From Symbiodinium natans (taxonomy: Eukaryota; Sar; Dinophyceae; Suessiales; Symbiodiniaceae), in contig CAJNDS010002169.1 of the NCBI GenBank assembly GCA_905221605.1, positions 291,967-355,966 on the forward strand: DNA of 64,000 nucleotides, given 5' to 3'. Numbering within the stretch: position 1 is the first letter of the stretch; each line of letters opens with the position of its first letter. This document shows, piece after piece, positions 49,023 to 60,295 of this stretch. Position numbers and translations under genes: made by a program. The notes beneath the pieces are model-generated. The model saw only the letters and a program-made list of their open reading frames with translations, ran no database searches and had not been told where the DNA came from.

Positions 49023-52000
49023 TACACCCCAAACCCTCGTCCCACTTAAACCCTCGAGCGCATCGCACCTCCTCTTCTCCGATACTCTCGTCCAGGAGCC
49101 GGGCATATCCCAGGGACCGCAAACGTTGAGAGGCGTCCCAAACAGGGTTTACCTCAAAAATCAAACCATCAAGTGCACACACATGTGTATATATATATAT
49201 AGGTGCACTTATATACATATATATATATACATATACATATGTGTATGTATACATGTTTACATGTTTATCGGTCTGACTTTCCATACTTGTATCTATAAGA
49301 AGGAAAAGAAGAAGAAGAAGCAGGAGAAGAGCCAATTTGGCGAGCTGCCCCCGCATCAAACCCTATACCCTAAACCCTAAACCCTAAACCCTCAGGTTCG
49401 CCACCTTCGGCCACGACGTCGTCCAAGCGCTGCCCTTCGCGGGAGACATGGCCAGAACAAGGGGTTTGGGGTTTAGGGTTTAGGGTTAGGGGTTTAGGGG
49501 TTTAGGGGTTTAGGGGTTTAGGGGTTTAGGGGTTTCGGGGTTTAGGGGTTTCGGGGTTTCGGGGTTTCGGGGTTTTGGGGTTTTGGGGTTTCGGGGTTTA
49601 GGGGTTTGGGGTTTGGGGTTTGGGGTTTGGAACCCTAAGCTCTACGAGTGGCCATATAAGGCCTTAGTCTGGTCCCTTGCCTCCCCTAAAGGGTCCTGAA
49701 GTATGGGTTTTTTGTTTTCCACTTTCAGGGGTTTGGGGTGTGGTTCGTGGGTTTAGGGAATCTAGGAAACCACGAAGACCAGAGTACCACTTCTACCACC
49801 GGGGAGAGGGGGGATGGTCGGGTGGGGTGAACCTCAAGTTTGCGGACTCGTAGAAGTAGGCGGGTTTAGGGTTTAGGGCTAGGGGCCAAACCCTAAATCC
49901 TAAACTCGAAACCCTAAACCCTAAAGACCCTAAAGACCCTAAAGACCCTAAAACCCTAAGACCCCAAACCCTGGCAACGCCCTCAAGGAAAGCTCTCCTG
50001 CTTCCATGGACTGAAGCTCGGCTCCGCTGCGACCTCCGCAGTCCCTCGGCTTGCCATCGAGTTTAGGGTTTAGGGTTCAGGGTTCAGGGTTTAGGGTTTA
50101 GGGTTTAGGGTTTAGGGTTTAGGGTTTAGGGTTTAGGGTTTAGGGTTCAGGGTTCAGGGTTCAGGGTTCAGGGTTTCGGGTGAGGGTTTAGGGTTTAGAC
50201 TTGTATTTTCCATCGTTGGGTGTATAAGAGGAGGGAACATTTTTCAGAGGGTTTTAAGGGACAGCCTAGGTTTAGACGCTTAGGGCTTTGAAGGGTTCGT
50301 TTTAGGTTTTAATTTAGGGTTCAGGGTTTTAGGGTTTTTAGGGTTTAGACGCTTAGGGCTTTGAGGAGTCTGGGTTTTCCGGGTTTTAAGGGCTGTTTAG
50401 GGGTTTAGGGTTTTAGGGCTTTGAGGGTTTAGGATTTAGGGTTTATATTTGAGGGTTTTTAGGGTTTTAGGGTTTAGGGTGTAGAATTTGGGGTTTTAAG
50501 GGCTTGGGTTTGAGGGTTTGAGGGTGGTAGGGTTTTAGGATCTAGGGCTTAGGGAGAAGCACGATGAACCCTAACCCGAAGCCCCCACGCCCCGAAACCT
50601 CAACCCCCTTTACAAAATGCACGAACCCGAAACCGAAACTTCAAACCCCTTGAAGGCCACAAACCCCTTGAAGGCCACAAAAAGCACACCTGAACCAAAA
50701 TCCCCTAAGCCCGAAACCCCTTGCATCCATCGACCTGAAAAACCTCCATGAAGCACCCCAAACCCTAACTCGGCTGAACCCCCACTAAACATCCTGAACA
50801 CCCTCAAACGCTAACCCCCTAAAGCCCAAGAGCCTAAACCCTAAACACCCCAGACACCCCAAACACCCCTTAGCACCTTCCCGAAAGCCCTGCAGGCCTA
50901 ACCCGTGAGTCCTACACCCTAAACCCTAAACCCGAAACTCTAAAACCCTAAACCCTAAACCCTAAACCCGTCGTCCTCAGCTCGGGCGCGGCCTGGACGC
51001 TCCCTTGGCGGCCCAGCTTGCCATGCCCGGCGCAGAGGCCGGCCTTGGGTTTAGGGTTTGGGGTTTGGGGTTAGGGGTTTAGGGGTTTAGGGGTTTAGGG
51101 GTTTAGGGGTTTAGGGGTTTAGGGGTTTAGGGGTTTAGGGGTTTAGGGGTTTAGGGTTTAGGGTCTAGGGTCTAGGGTTTAGGAGTTTGGGTTTAGGATT
51201 TAGGGTTTAGGGTTTAGGGTTAGGGGGTTTAGGAGTTAGGGTTAGGGGGTTTGGGGTTTAGGGTTAGGGGTTTAGAGTTTAGGCCTAGGGGGTTTAGGGT
51301 TTATGGTTAGGGGGTTTAGTTCGGGCTTTAGGGGCTGTAAGGGTTTAGGAATTTGGGGCCTAGGCCCTTTGTTTTTCTTGGGGGGGAGGGCGGGGGGGGG
51401 GGGGGGGGGGTTGGGGGCTTAGGGGGTTTAGGAGGGGATTTGAGGCTTGGAGTGTAGACTGTGGGGCTGGAGGTTTAGAGTCCACGAAGAAGAAATCAGG
51501 TTGAGGTTTAGGGCCTGGGGCGTTTTAGTTTCGAACCCACACCTTCTCAAGCCTTCCTTAGGAGCTCTTTTGGCTGAGCAAGTCTACAAAGTATTCCCCT
51601 CTTCCAACCCCCAGAAACCCACCTAACCCTACTTACAAGTCAAAAGGGCTTCCAAGTGCCTCATGACTCACCCTAAACCCTAAACCCTAAACCCTAAACC
51701 CTAACCCTAAACCCCGCTCAGGGCCCCACCCTGGCTGCGAAGCTCCTCCAAGGGGACGGCTCCTGCGGGGCGCGCCATAGCAGGGGGCGGAGGGTTGCCG
51801 TGTTGGGGGTTGTGGGCTTTTGGGCTTTTGGGGCGTTTGAGGCGTTTCGGGGTGTGGGGGGTCTGGGGGGTTGGGGGTGTGTGTTTGAGGCGTTTGTGGG
51901 GTGCGGGGTGGGGGGGGGGGGGGGTTCGGCCTTCAGACACTTTAGGATGGGGCGGGCCTAAGTTCGGGTTTAGGGACATCCGAGCTTCCAACAGGGTTTA

Positions 52001-53444
52001 GGCGGGTGCTCTTGACGGTGCAGTGCCGCCCAAAGTGCTCAGGCTGTACTGGCTAGCGTTTCCGTTGCTGAGTGGCCATGTCTAGCCCCTCAACCCGAAA
52101 CAGGCAAACCCAAACCCGAGAAAACGGAGCCTTGTAAACCCGCGCCTGTAACCCTGGGTTTAGGTTAGGGTTGAGGTTGAGGGTTGACGAAGCTTCCGGC
52201 AGGCTCCTTCATCCTGGGGCCCGGCCATGTGGAAGAGCCTGTACCTTCTCTCACAAGACTTGCTGGTTCTTAGTAGGGTTTAGGGGCACCCTATATTCCC
52301 CTATATGTTGCATGGCTACCGCCAGTGCCGCCGACCCCCCCAAGACCTCGCCGGAGTGGGGAGCAAACATTCGGAGTAGGGCGGTGCTGTGAGCAGTGTA
52401 AGGCCCTTAAGGGAGCAATTCAGGTTGGGGCGGTGGGGGCGGTGAGGGCAGTGTGTGCCCTTTACATTGCACTCATCCCCAAGCCAGTGAAGGGCCCGAG
52501 CAAGCCTGCAGATATGCTGTGAAGGGTGGGAGACACTAGTGGCAGGGGGGGGGGGGGGGTACCCTTGAAGGGACTATATGTAGGGTGCCTCATTCCCCCA
52601 CGCCCTGGAAAAAGGCCCTCAGTAAACCTCGTAGCAGCATGGCTAGCCTCTCACAGCTGCATCTTGACCCAAAAGCCCTTCTGAAATCCTTTGGGAGAAA
52701 CCTAAAAACTAAAAAGCCATTCAAACGACACCCTGCCTGCCCTAAACCCAAGCCCCAAGGCACTGCATGGTCCACTCCATGCCCACGTCGCTTCCAGCGG
52801 AGCAGCAGCACTCTTTCGAGGAGCCAGAGTTGGGAGTTTGGGGTTTAGGGTTCAGGGTTGAGGGTTGAGGGTTTAGGGTTTGGGGGGGGGCGGGGGGGGG
52901 GGTTCCCGGTGAAGTACACCCCACAAACCCCGAACCTCAAAGCCTCAACCCTCCCAATTGTCATTCCAAGTCATTACCCTCAAGAACCCCTCTTTTCCTC
53001 CAAAATCTCTTTATATATATATATATATATATGTTAGCATCTACATATATATATATATAGACTCATAGTGCAAGAACCATGATATACCAACCCCTCCTTG
53101 AGGGATCAGGGTTTGCGGCTTACGAGACCGACCCGGAGCGGAGAGCTCCTGAAAAGACCTACCAGGCCACTGTACAAAAACGAAACAAATTGGGTTTCCG
53201 AAAATAGGGCGCGGGGAGGGGGTACTTGGTTTTTTCTTGGGGTGGGGAGGGGGTTTACCCTTTAAGGAAGTCATCCCCACCCCCCGGCACACTCTGGGCT
53301 TGGGCACTCCAGGATACTCGGGTTGGGCACTCTAGGAGATACTCTGGGTGGGATATGCGGACCGGGCGAGGAATGGAGTTTAGCTTCAAATCTAACAACC
53401 CCTTGAAAGCCCCGAAAGCCCGAAGCCCTCAACCCTAGATCTAA

Positions 53445-53448
<4 letters not shown>

Positions 53449-53480
<32 letters not shown>

Positions 53481-53532
53481 GCCAAGTGGCTTGCAGCTTC
53501 CCAGGGCTCCGACGTTGTTATCATTAGTATTC

Positions 53533-53597
<65 letters not shown>

Positions 53598-53752
53598 GAT
53601 GATGATGATGATTGTTGTTATTATTACTATTCTTATCTGTATTATTGCTATCAGTACTATTAAAATTATTATGATTATGATTATTTTAATCATTATGATT
53701 ATTGTTATGACTATGAGTATTATTATTATCATTATGATTATTATTTATATTT
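53449..53752. repeat. Microsatellite cluster: (CA)n, (GAT)n and ATT/ATG triplets
   Basis: (CA)15 at 53,449-53,480 is followed by about 24 GAT triplets (53,537-53,608), then about 150 bases of ATT, ATG and AGT triplets. Frames across it encode poly-His or Ile/Met runs and are not genes. Confidence 0.85.
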
Positions 53753-54208
53753 GGGGGGGGGGGAGGAGGACGGGGAGTTTTTCGGGTTTAGGGATTAGGG
53801 CTGCGAATCCAAGTCGGCTCTGGGGAGTCGCAAAGGCGACTCATTAGGGCTTCGGGCGATGGATGTGTAGGGATTTGTTTTGAGGGGTTTGGTTGGCAAC
53901 AAGGTTTAGGGTTTAGGGCTTAGGATTTGGGGCTGAGGGATGGCTACTTTTGTGTGGGCCCTGCAAGTCACCAAGCCCCTACCTTTTCGGCGGTTTAGTG
54001 TTCGGGGCTCTTCATAAGGCCCACGCCACGCTTAGGTAAGGCTTTCTGAAGCGGCTTCGCCCTTGAAGCCGCAGACTGACTTGGTTGATCTTTGGGGGAA
54101 GGGAGGGTGGCAAAGTCCATGAGGTTTTAAGGACGGCAAACCCGAAGCCCGACGGCACGCATGCACGTGACATGTGGTGCAGAGAGCCTGCAGTCCCCAA
54201 GGCCCATC

Positions 54209-54305
54209 CTATATCCCCCTTGGGAATTATTTCATATTTTGAGTTATATAAAACCCTAGAGGATATTGCAAATACTGTTTTTATTAAGGTTCTAAGGGGA
54301 GTATA
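54209..54305. repeat. Family E element, copy 2
   Basis: CTATATCCCCCTTGGGAATT at the left and TTATTAAGGTTCTAAGGGGA then GTATAG at the right; end repeats are roughly CTATA-CCCCTT inverted. Confidence 0.65.
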
Positions 54306-54385
54306 GCCATCTAGGTCATCCCTCAAAGCCCTCCAGCAGCCAAAGCCAAAAGCACTAAAGCCCTCAACCCAGATTCCGAAGCCTG

Positions 54386-54530
54386 AATAGGGACTATAAT
54401 AGGAGGCACGATAATCCCGATTAAGGGCTGTTAGTATGTACGAATATAGGGATTTGTTCTTATGCCTTACTAGGGACTAGAATAGGGGGTACTAGCATCC
54501 CTATTAGGACTGTTAGTATGTACGAATCCC
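54386..54530. repeat. Family B, two tandem partial copies
   Basis: Two pieces of about 60 bp, each with AATAGG-GG-ACTA or ACGA, AATCCC or CATCCC, and GACTGTTAGTATGTACGAAT, lie about 85 bp apart. Confidence 0.6.
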
Positions 54531-54970
54531 TAGATTAAGCCTTCAAAGGGGCTCGAGTACATCCCTATATCAAGCCAGGCTATGATGAACTCGCTGCCAT
54601 CCGCGCTACCCTGCGGCTCGCCTCCAGTTTGGAAACTACCCTTTGAAGGGCTTCCGAGGTTGGGGGAACCTTATTAGGGTTTAGGGTGTACGGTTTAGGA
54701 TTTAGGGTTTAGGGTTTTTTATCAAAAGGGGATCCTACTCTGTGGGGGTCGCTAAACCCTGAAGCTCTAAAGCCCCAACACCAGCAAATTTAAGGGTGCT
54801 GAAGGCCTTGTGGATCCCCCAAGCCCAAACCTCCTTGCAGCCGAAAGCCAGCCCCTGTTGGGAGGACCAAGAAAGCGGAACCCAGGTTTAATTGCTCTTC
54901 CAGGGTTTATGGCGTAGGGACCCCAAGAATGTCGGAAACCGCCATATGGGCTTGACTCAAGGAGACTGTC
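54531..54970. other. Host DNA without called gene
   Basis: Unique sequence with sparse TTTAGGG words (54,675-54,715). It runs into a candidate exon. Confidence 0.4.
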
Positions 54971-55099
54971 ATGATGAAGGGTATGATCATCGAGGGTTTA
55001 GGGTCTGTAGATCTGGGAAAGCTAGAGGTCACAGCTGCGGCGAGCACCTGCAGCAGCATCTTCATGACGACCCGCCGCGCGCTCGCGGTGATGAGAGAA
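54971..55099 (+). CDS. Candidate host exon, 43 codons
   Basis: Starts ATGATG and reads MMKGMIIEGLGSVDLGKLEV, then TAAASTCSSIFMTTRRALAV and MRE, ending GAA before GTAGGTAC. One telomere-like GGGTTTAGGG lies in frame as Gly-Leu-Gly. Family F copy 2 lies 57 bases downstream of the donor-like GT. The sequence looks coding, but its family is unknown. Confidence 0.4.
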
Positions 55100-55156
55100 G
55101 TAGGTACCTAAACCGCAGACCCTCAAGGCTAAACCTTAGCCTTCACAGTCCCACAT

Positions 55157-55270
55157 TGGTGTTTCCCGAAAAGGGGGGGGGGGGGGGGGTTCCCTCTTTA
55201 CACCCCAAATAGAATCGAATCCCCCTAAAGAGGACCCCCCAAAAGGGCACCCCTTTTTTCGGAAACCCCA
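55157..55270. repeat. Family F element, copy 2
   Basis: TGGTGTTTCCCGAAAAGGGG at the left is nearly the inverse of CCCCTTTTTTCGGAAACCCC at the right; the interior CCCCAAATAGAATCGAATCC matches copy 1. A run of 19 G adjoins the left repeat. Confidence 0.7.
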
Positions 55271-58160
55271 GATGGCTCACACTAAACCCTAAACCCTAAA
55301 CCCTATGAAATATTAAACCCTAAACCCTCATACAGTCCCCTACAAGGCAAGCTCCCACGGCCCCATCCCTTACTTCCCGAGCGTCGAGAGAATTGGATTC
55401 GCCAGTCTCCAGGGCGAGACTTTGGGTGTTTCCGGCACTCAGCGACATATTGAGGGCATCAAGGTGTAGGGTTTAGGGTTTAGGGTTGGGTGTTTAGGGT
55501 TTAGGGTTCAGGGTTCAGGGTTGGGGTTCTGGGATTAGGGGTTCTTGGTCCTAGCCATGCTGCAGAGATCCACACTGTGCCGAGAGCAGCACAAAACCGG
55601 CGAGGGAAGAGTTTTCTGGCGGCTGTCTTGTCTCTCGAGGACGTCTTCGTGGCTGGGCCGCCATGCCAACCCTAACCCCGAACCCTACACCCTAAACCCT
55701 AAATATTCTGTCCTGAACCCGAAGAGGTTCCGAAAGGAGTAGGAGCGCAGGGTTTACGTCCGACCTCCTCACGACCCTGCAGAGCTTGGTCGTTTGACCC
55801 TTGACCCTAAACCCTAAACACTGAAGCCTAAGCCCTAAACCCTAAACCCTAAACCGGCTCTTTTGGTCTGGTCGCTCCCTTCGCGTCTGTACTACAGCCT
55901 GGCCTGGAAAATCGACATCTGCCAGCTCCGATCTTGCCTCGAGGGGTACGGGCAAGCATCGCAAGGGTGGAGGGGCCGCGAAACTCGCGGTTTAGGGTTT
56001 AGGGTTTAGGGTTTAGGGTTTAGGGTTTAGGGTTTAGGGTTTAGGGTTTAGGGTTTAGGGTTTAGGGTTTAGGGTTCAGGCCTTAAGCTTAGGGTTAGGT
56101 ATCCCAAGATAGTCTATTAAGGAACAGATGAACCTAGCTTTCGAAAAAGGAACTTAGAATGAGCCTCGCTGATTCCTCCCAAATTCTACACCCCAAACCC
56201 TAAACCCACACTCTAAACCCTATAGCACAGGAGAGTCTTGGACAAGATGTAGGGTTTTGGAGTTTACGGTTCTTAGCGTAGGTTCATGGGACCGTAGAGA
56301 AGCCCTTAATGGAAAAAACCGTCTATACCCCCTGTACATACCCTATAAATAAGTGCTCATCCTTTTGTCAACCCTTAACAAACGCAAGGGACCACATAGA
56401 GGGGCCACAACTACCCATGGAAAGGTGGTTTCGAGGGTCGTTAGTACGGCCTTTTGAGAAGGACCCAGGGAAGGCAAGGGCCCCAGGCAGAAATAGGCAC
56501 CAGATGAGACTTGACCGCCCTCGTTTCCCCAACCCACCCCCAGGCCTCCCACCCCAAACCTTAAACCCTAAACCTCCCCAGGGGCCTAGAGGTCGGGCAT
56601 AGTACATGCCTGGCCTTTCGAAGCTTGGGGCGGTGGGTGATACCCTGAAAGCCCTGAAGCCCTTGGTCCCAAGGGAGTCGTTTGCATTCAGGGTTTAGGG
56701 TTCAGGGTGTTTGGAGGGAGTGATCTGGATTTCGGGCAAGTCGCAACCCAAAAGATTAGTTCTATTGAACGTTTTTTTGGGGTGGGGGGGGGGGGGGGGC
56801 TTTGGTCGCATACCTACATCGCCAGTCCCTGAAATCACCAAACCCTTCAACCCCCAACCCGAATCCCGAAACCCCTAAATAGTGAATCCCTAAGCCCCTA
56901 TACCGTAAGCCCTGAAATCGCTAAATCCCTAACCCCCAAAGCCTAAACCCTTGAATCCCGAAACCCATAGACCCTAAGCCCTGGAATCCCCAAATCCTAC
57001 AATCCCCAAACTCCTCAGCCCCCCACTCCCATAAATCCCTAAACCGCCCCAAAAAAAACCATCCCTTAAACCCTAAGCCCTGAAATCCTTAAATCCCTAA
57101 GCCCCACCCCTATAAACGCCTACAAACATAAAAACGCTAAACCTTGCAATCCCTAAACCCCAAACCCTGAAATCCCTAAACCCTGAAACCCCAAAACCCC
57201 CATAAACCCCTACAAACCCCTATAAGCCTCCTACAAACCTTCAAACTCCTTCCTTAAATCCTAGAAACCCTACAAACACACCCTAGAAACTCCTTCCCTA
57301 AACCCTAAACCCTACGTCCTACAGAGCCTAGAAACTCCTTCATGCGCTCCGAGGGTCTCCCCCTACCTCCACTCCCGGGACTCCCTTGAGAGATGGCTGG
57401 TGCGCCTCCACAACACGGCCAGCTCGGCCGCAAGCGGGTCTCTAGGGTTTAGGGTGGGTAGGGGGTTCAGGAAGCTTTTGGAGATTTGGGTTTCGGGGCG
57501 GGGGAGGGGGATTGTGTTTGGGGGGCCCTATGGGTAGGTGCCCAAACCTAGCCGAACTCTTCATTTTAGATCTTGGAGCCCTGAGCCATTGAACCTTGAA
57601 CCCTAAACTTAAGCCCTAGCCCACGCAAAACCTTTTTAGGATTGAGGATCTAGGGCTTAGGGTTGCAAACCTTTCAGGGTCTATATTATAGGTTTATCAG
57701 CCACACGTTCAACAAACAAGCGAGGTTTTGGGACTTTGGGGCGTCGGACCCTAAACCCTGAACCCGAACCATCAATCCAGTCTGAAACACTGAAAACATG
57801 CTCTTGAAACCCAACATCCACATAGATTTGTCAGATGAAACCCTTCAACGCCACAACAGCCTCCCAAAGCAGGTAAGCCCCGAAACCGCCCTAGAGCCTT
57901 CAACCCCCCCCCCCCAACGCAAAGAAAGAGAATAAACAATGAAAAAAACAACTAAACCCACTAAGCCCTGAACCCTAAACCCTTCAGCCCCCTCAAGCCT
58001 CACCATAAAGTCGCAAGACCATCAAACCCTTCAAGACCCTCAAACCTCCACCTGCTCAAGCTAAACTCTTGTTTTCCTCAGCTTCCGCCCCCTAAACCCC
58101 AAAACCTAAAACCCCAGACCCTAAGCCCCCCCCCCCCCCCCCCCCCCCCCCCGCGGCCCC
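55271..58160. other. Host DNA with CCCTAAA-like degenerate sequence
   Basis: A 13-unit TTTAGGG block at 55,987-56,075; a unique stretch 56,230-56,610 with open frames on both strands; a G-run at 56,784-56,799; and 56,820-57,330 made of degenerate CCCTAAATCCC words, AAATCCCTAA being common. A C-run (58,128-58,152) precedes a candidate exon. No gene called. Confidence 0.45.
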
Positions 58161-58242
58161 GCGACGGCCGCCCGCATCACCGTGTGCGTGCGCACTTGCG
58201 GAGGGCTTTCTGCCAAGATCCCGGATTTCGGGGAGGCTTCCC
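58161..58242 (+). CDS. Candidate host exon before a CCCTAAA stretch
   Basis: Open frame ATAARITVCVRTCGGLSAKI then PDFGEAS, running into CCGAAACCCTAAACC. The left border is hidden in a C-rich run. It may pair with 58285-58455 across a short CCCTAAA intron, but the right border lacks a clear GT. Confidence 0.3.
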
Positions 58243-58284
58243 GAAACCCTAAACCCTAAACCCTAAACCCTCCCCATACTGCAG

Positions 58285-58455
58285 TACATCTCTGACGGTG
58301 CATGTCAGTTGACGAAGCGCCGTGACGTCTGCAAGCTGATGAGCAAGGGAGGAATCTACGTCCCAGAGGAAAGAAAGGAAGCAGAGATCTCTGCACAAAT
58401 CTTCGCCCAGCAACAGATGGGAACGTTGGCTTTGGAACAGACTTTCTGGGGCAAT
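58285..58455 (+). CDS. Candidate host exon with a tandem 56-bp duplication at its end
   Basis: After the acceptor-like CCCCATACTGCAG the frame reads YISDGACQLTKRRDVCKLMS, KGGIYVPEERKEAEISAQIF and AQQQMGTLALEQTFWG. From 58404 a 56-base unit (CGCCCAGCAACAGATGGGAA...) is repeated at 58460; since 56 is not a multiple of three, the second copy is read in another frame. It looks strongly coding; family unknown. Confidence 0.45.
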
Positions 58456-59620
58456 TCCTCGCCCAGCAACAGATGGGAACGTTGGCTTTGGAACAGACCT
58501 TCTGGGGCTTTATGGGGCTTAGGGCCAAGTTTAGGGTTTAGGTTTAGGGCCCCCTTCTCGCCCCCCCCCCCCCATCCCCCTGCCCCCATGAGGTGAACCA
58601 TGAAACTGGCAAGGCCGTGGTTCCCGAGCCCGAGGCCCGGAAGGGAGACGGACCCTAAACACTAAACCCTAAACCCTAAACCCTAAACCGGGGGGACAGG
58701 TTTTAGTCCGGGTAGGCCCCTTCGAAATTTTGTTTTTGTTCCCTGATTGGGTTTACCAGGATCGCTTTCGGAGGGGTTTTAAAGGCCAACCTAGCAAGCA
58801 GGGTTCAGGCTCTACGCTTCACCGAAAACAGTAAGCCCTAAACCTCAACACCCCCCCTTACCCCCACCCACCGACCCCCGAAAACACAAACAACTGAAAA
58901 AGGCAGCAATAAATCTGAAGAACGCGCAGTACATAAACGTGTAAAGAGCAATAACACCTCGACAAAAACGGCTTCAACAACACTTGTGCAGAATGATGGT
59001 CTTTGTCGATCAACATTACCACGGCCCCAGCAAAGACGCGAAACCCTGAACCCTGAAATGAGAAGCCCAGATGCTTTCCCGGCCCCATTCCACCAAAAGC
59101 AGGCACTGGCCAACATTGATAAGATGCTGGGCTGCGGACATGTAAGGCTCTGCTCGAAGGTTCCGTCGGTCCTTTGCTTTTGTAGAAGGGGCAGCAGGGC
59201 TTAAGTTGGCTGTATCTGGAACGCAGAAAAACTTGGCATCACCCTAAACCCTAAACCCTAAACCCTAAACCCTAAACCCTAAACCCTAAACCTCCGAGTA
59301 GGAACCCACTCAATGCACACCTCAGGGGCACCTCCTGTCGCCACAGGGGAGTCCTGCTTCAAACCCTCAGCCCAAAAGTCAACTAGTGGTTGCTGGGTTT
59401 TGGAGTACTGTACTTTAACACTTTGTTTGGTTCTGGGTTCCTATTATAGCTACTTATACCTGAAAAGTATATACTTTTTTTCCAGGGTCTACTCCAAAGG
59501 TAGGGTTGGGTGCGATTGGCTCAGGCTTTCGGCTGATCTCCGTGCAGGGACCCTAAACCCTAAACCCTAAACCCTAAACCCTAAACCCTAAACCCTAAAC
59601 CCTAAACCCTTTGGGTTCAG
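58456..59620. other. Host DNA between candidate exons
   Basis: Contains the second 56-bp duplicate, a C-run (58,561-58,573), CCCTAAA at 58,660, an interspersed piece near 58,700, a coding-like plus segment (KQALANIDKMLGCGH, about 59,095-59,141) before GTAAGG, a 9-unit CCCTAAA block (59,236-59,290), a small exon-like GGTCTACTCCAAAG after TTTTTTTCCAG (59,483) and another CCCTAAA block (59,550-59,608). Confidence 0.4.
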
Positions 59621-59707
59621 GCGCTCAAGTATTTCATCGAAAGTTTAAGAAGTCCACCCACAAAGTTCATCAGTGGCACTTCCTTGGCCTTGAATCAGGG
59701 GGACAGT
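59621..59707 (+). CDS. Candidate host exon with textbook splice borders
   Basis: Between CCTTTGGGTTCAG and GTGAGTAA, 29 codons read ALKYFIESLRSPPTKFISGT and SLALNQGDS. The donor GTGAGT is canonical. The intron on its left is a CCCTAAA block; the intron on its right starts with family F copy 3. This is among the cleanest signs that telomere-like repeats and short elements sit in introns here. Family unknown. Confidence 0.5.
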
Positions 59708-59710
59708 GTG

Positions 59711-59835
59711 AGTAATTCCCAAAATTGTGGGGGGGTACCCCTTATATACCCCCCAAAATATGATAATCCTTATCATTGGAACCCCCAAAAAGGGTAGCCC
59801 CCCCCCCCCCCCCCCCAATTTTCGGAAACCCCCGT
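59711..59835. repeat. Family F element, copy 3
   Basis: TTCCCAAAATTGTGGGGGGG at the left is nearly the inverse of CCCCCCCAATTTTCGGAAAC at the right. The interior ACCCCCAAAAAGGGTAGCC matches copy 1. It starts three bases into a putative intron (donor GTGAGT at 59708). Confidence 0.7.
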
Positions 59836-60183
59836 ATTGGGCGGTAATATGGGATCCTGCGATAGACTTCGGATCCGCAACTTGGCACAGAGAAAGAAAC
59901 CGCCCGAAGTCCTGAACCCAGTCTGTACCAGGCGCCCCTCAACCCTGAACCCTAGCCTTTTGGGGTCTCGGGTGGAGGGTAAGGGTTTAGGGTTGAGGGT
60001 TGAGGGTTTAGTTTAGGGTTTGGGGTTTAGGGGTTTAGGGTTCAGCGTTCAGGGTTTAGGGTTTAGGGTACAGGGTTTAGGGCTTAGGGCCTCGGACTTA
60101 TGCCGCCGAGGATGTGCTCTTGCACAAACTCTGCTACGGCAGGCGTGCCGCAGGCAGGATGCAGAGAGCTTGCCAGAACTAGG
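59836..60183. other. Host DNA between families F and D
   Basis: TTTAGGG/TTGAGGG words (59,980-60,090) followed by an open segment EDVLLHKLCYGRRAAGRMQR and ACQN with a stop (about 60,103-60,183), possibly a terminal exon. Family D copy 2 starts immediately after. Confidence 0.35.
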
Positions 60184-60295
60184 CTTTGTGGTACTCTACT
60201 GTAACTTTAGATCCTTACCTTTTTGGGGTTTATTGGGCTTCTTATTAAGGCAGCTAAAAGTTTAAATTATAGCTACCCCCCTGAGTGCAGCCAAG
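60184..60295. repeat. Family D element, copy 2
   Basis: CTTTGTGGTACTCTACTGTA, CTTTAGATCCTTACC, TTATTAAGGCAGCTAAAAGT and GTGCAGCCAAG match 32543-32654. Confidence 0.65.

Larger units (their letters stand above)
48712..54208. other. Host DNA: variant telomere blocks, microsatellites, coding-like scraps
   Basis: A TA/CATA tract (49,186-49,250), TTTAGGGG and TTTCGGGG arrays (49,485-49,620), TTTAGGG (50,060-50,150), a Leu/Gly-like noisy repeat (50,300-50,540), a TTTAGGGG array (51,066-51,150), a G-run (51,381-51,410), a coding-like plus segment at 52,183-52,262 (EASGRLLHPGARPC), (TA)n (53,010-53,060), (CA)n (53,449-53,480), (GAT)n (53,537-53,608) and an ATT/ATG-rich stretch to 53,752. No complete gene is supported. 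Confidence 0.45.
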
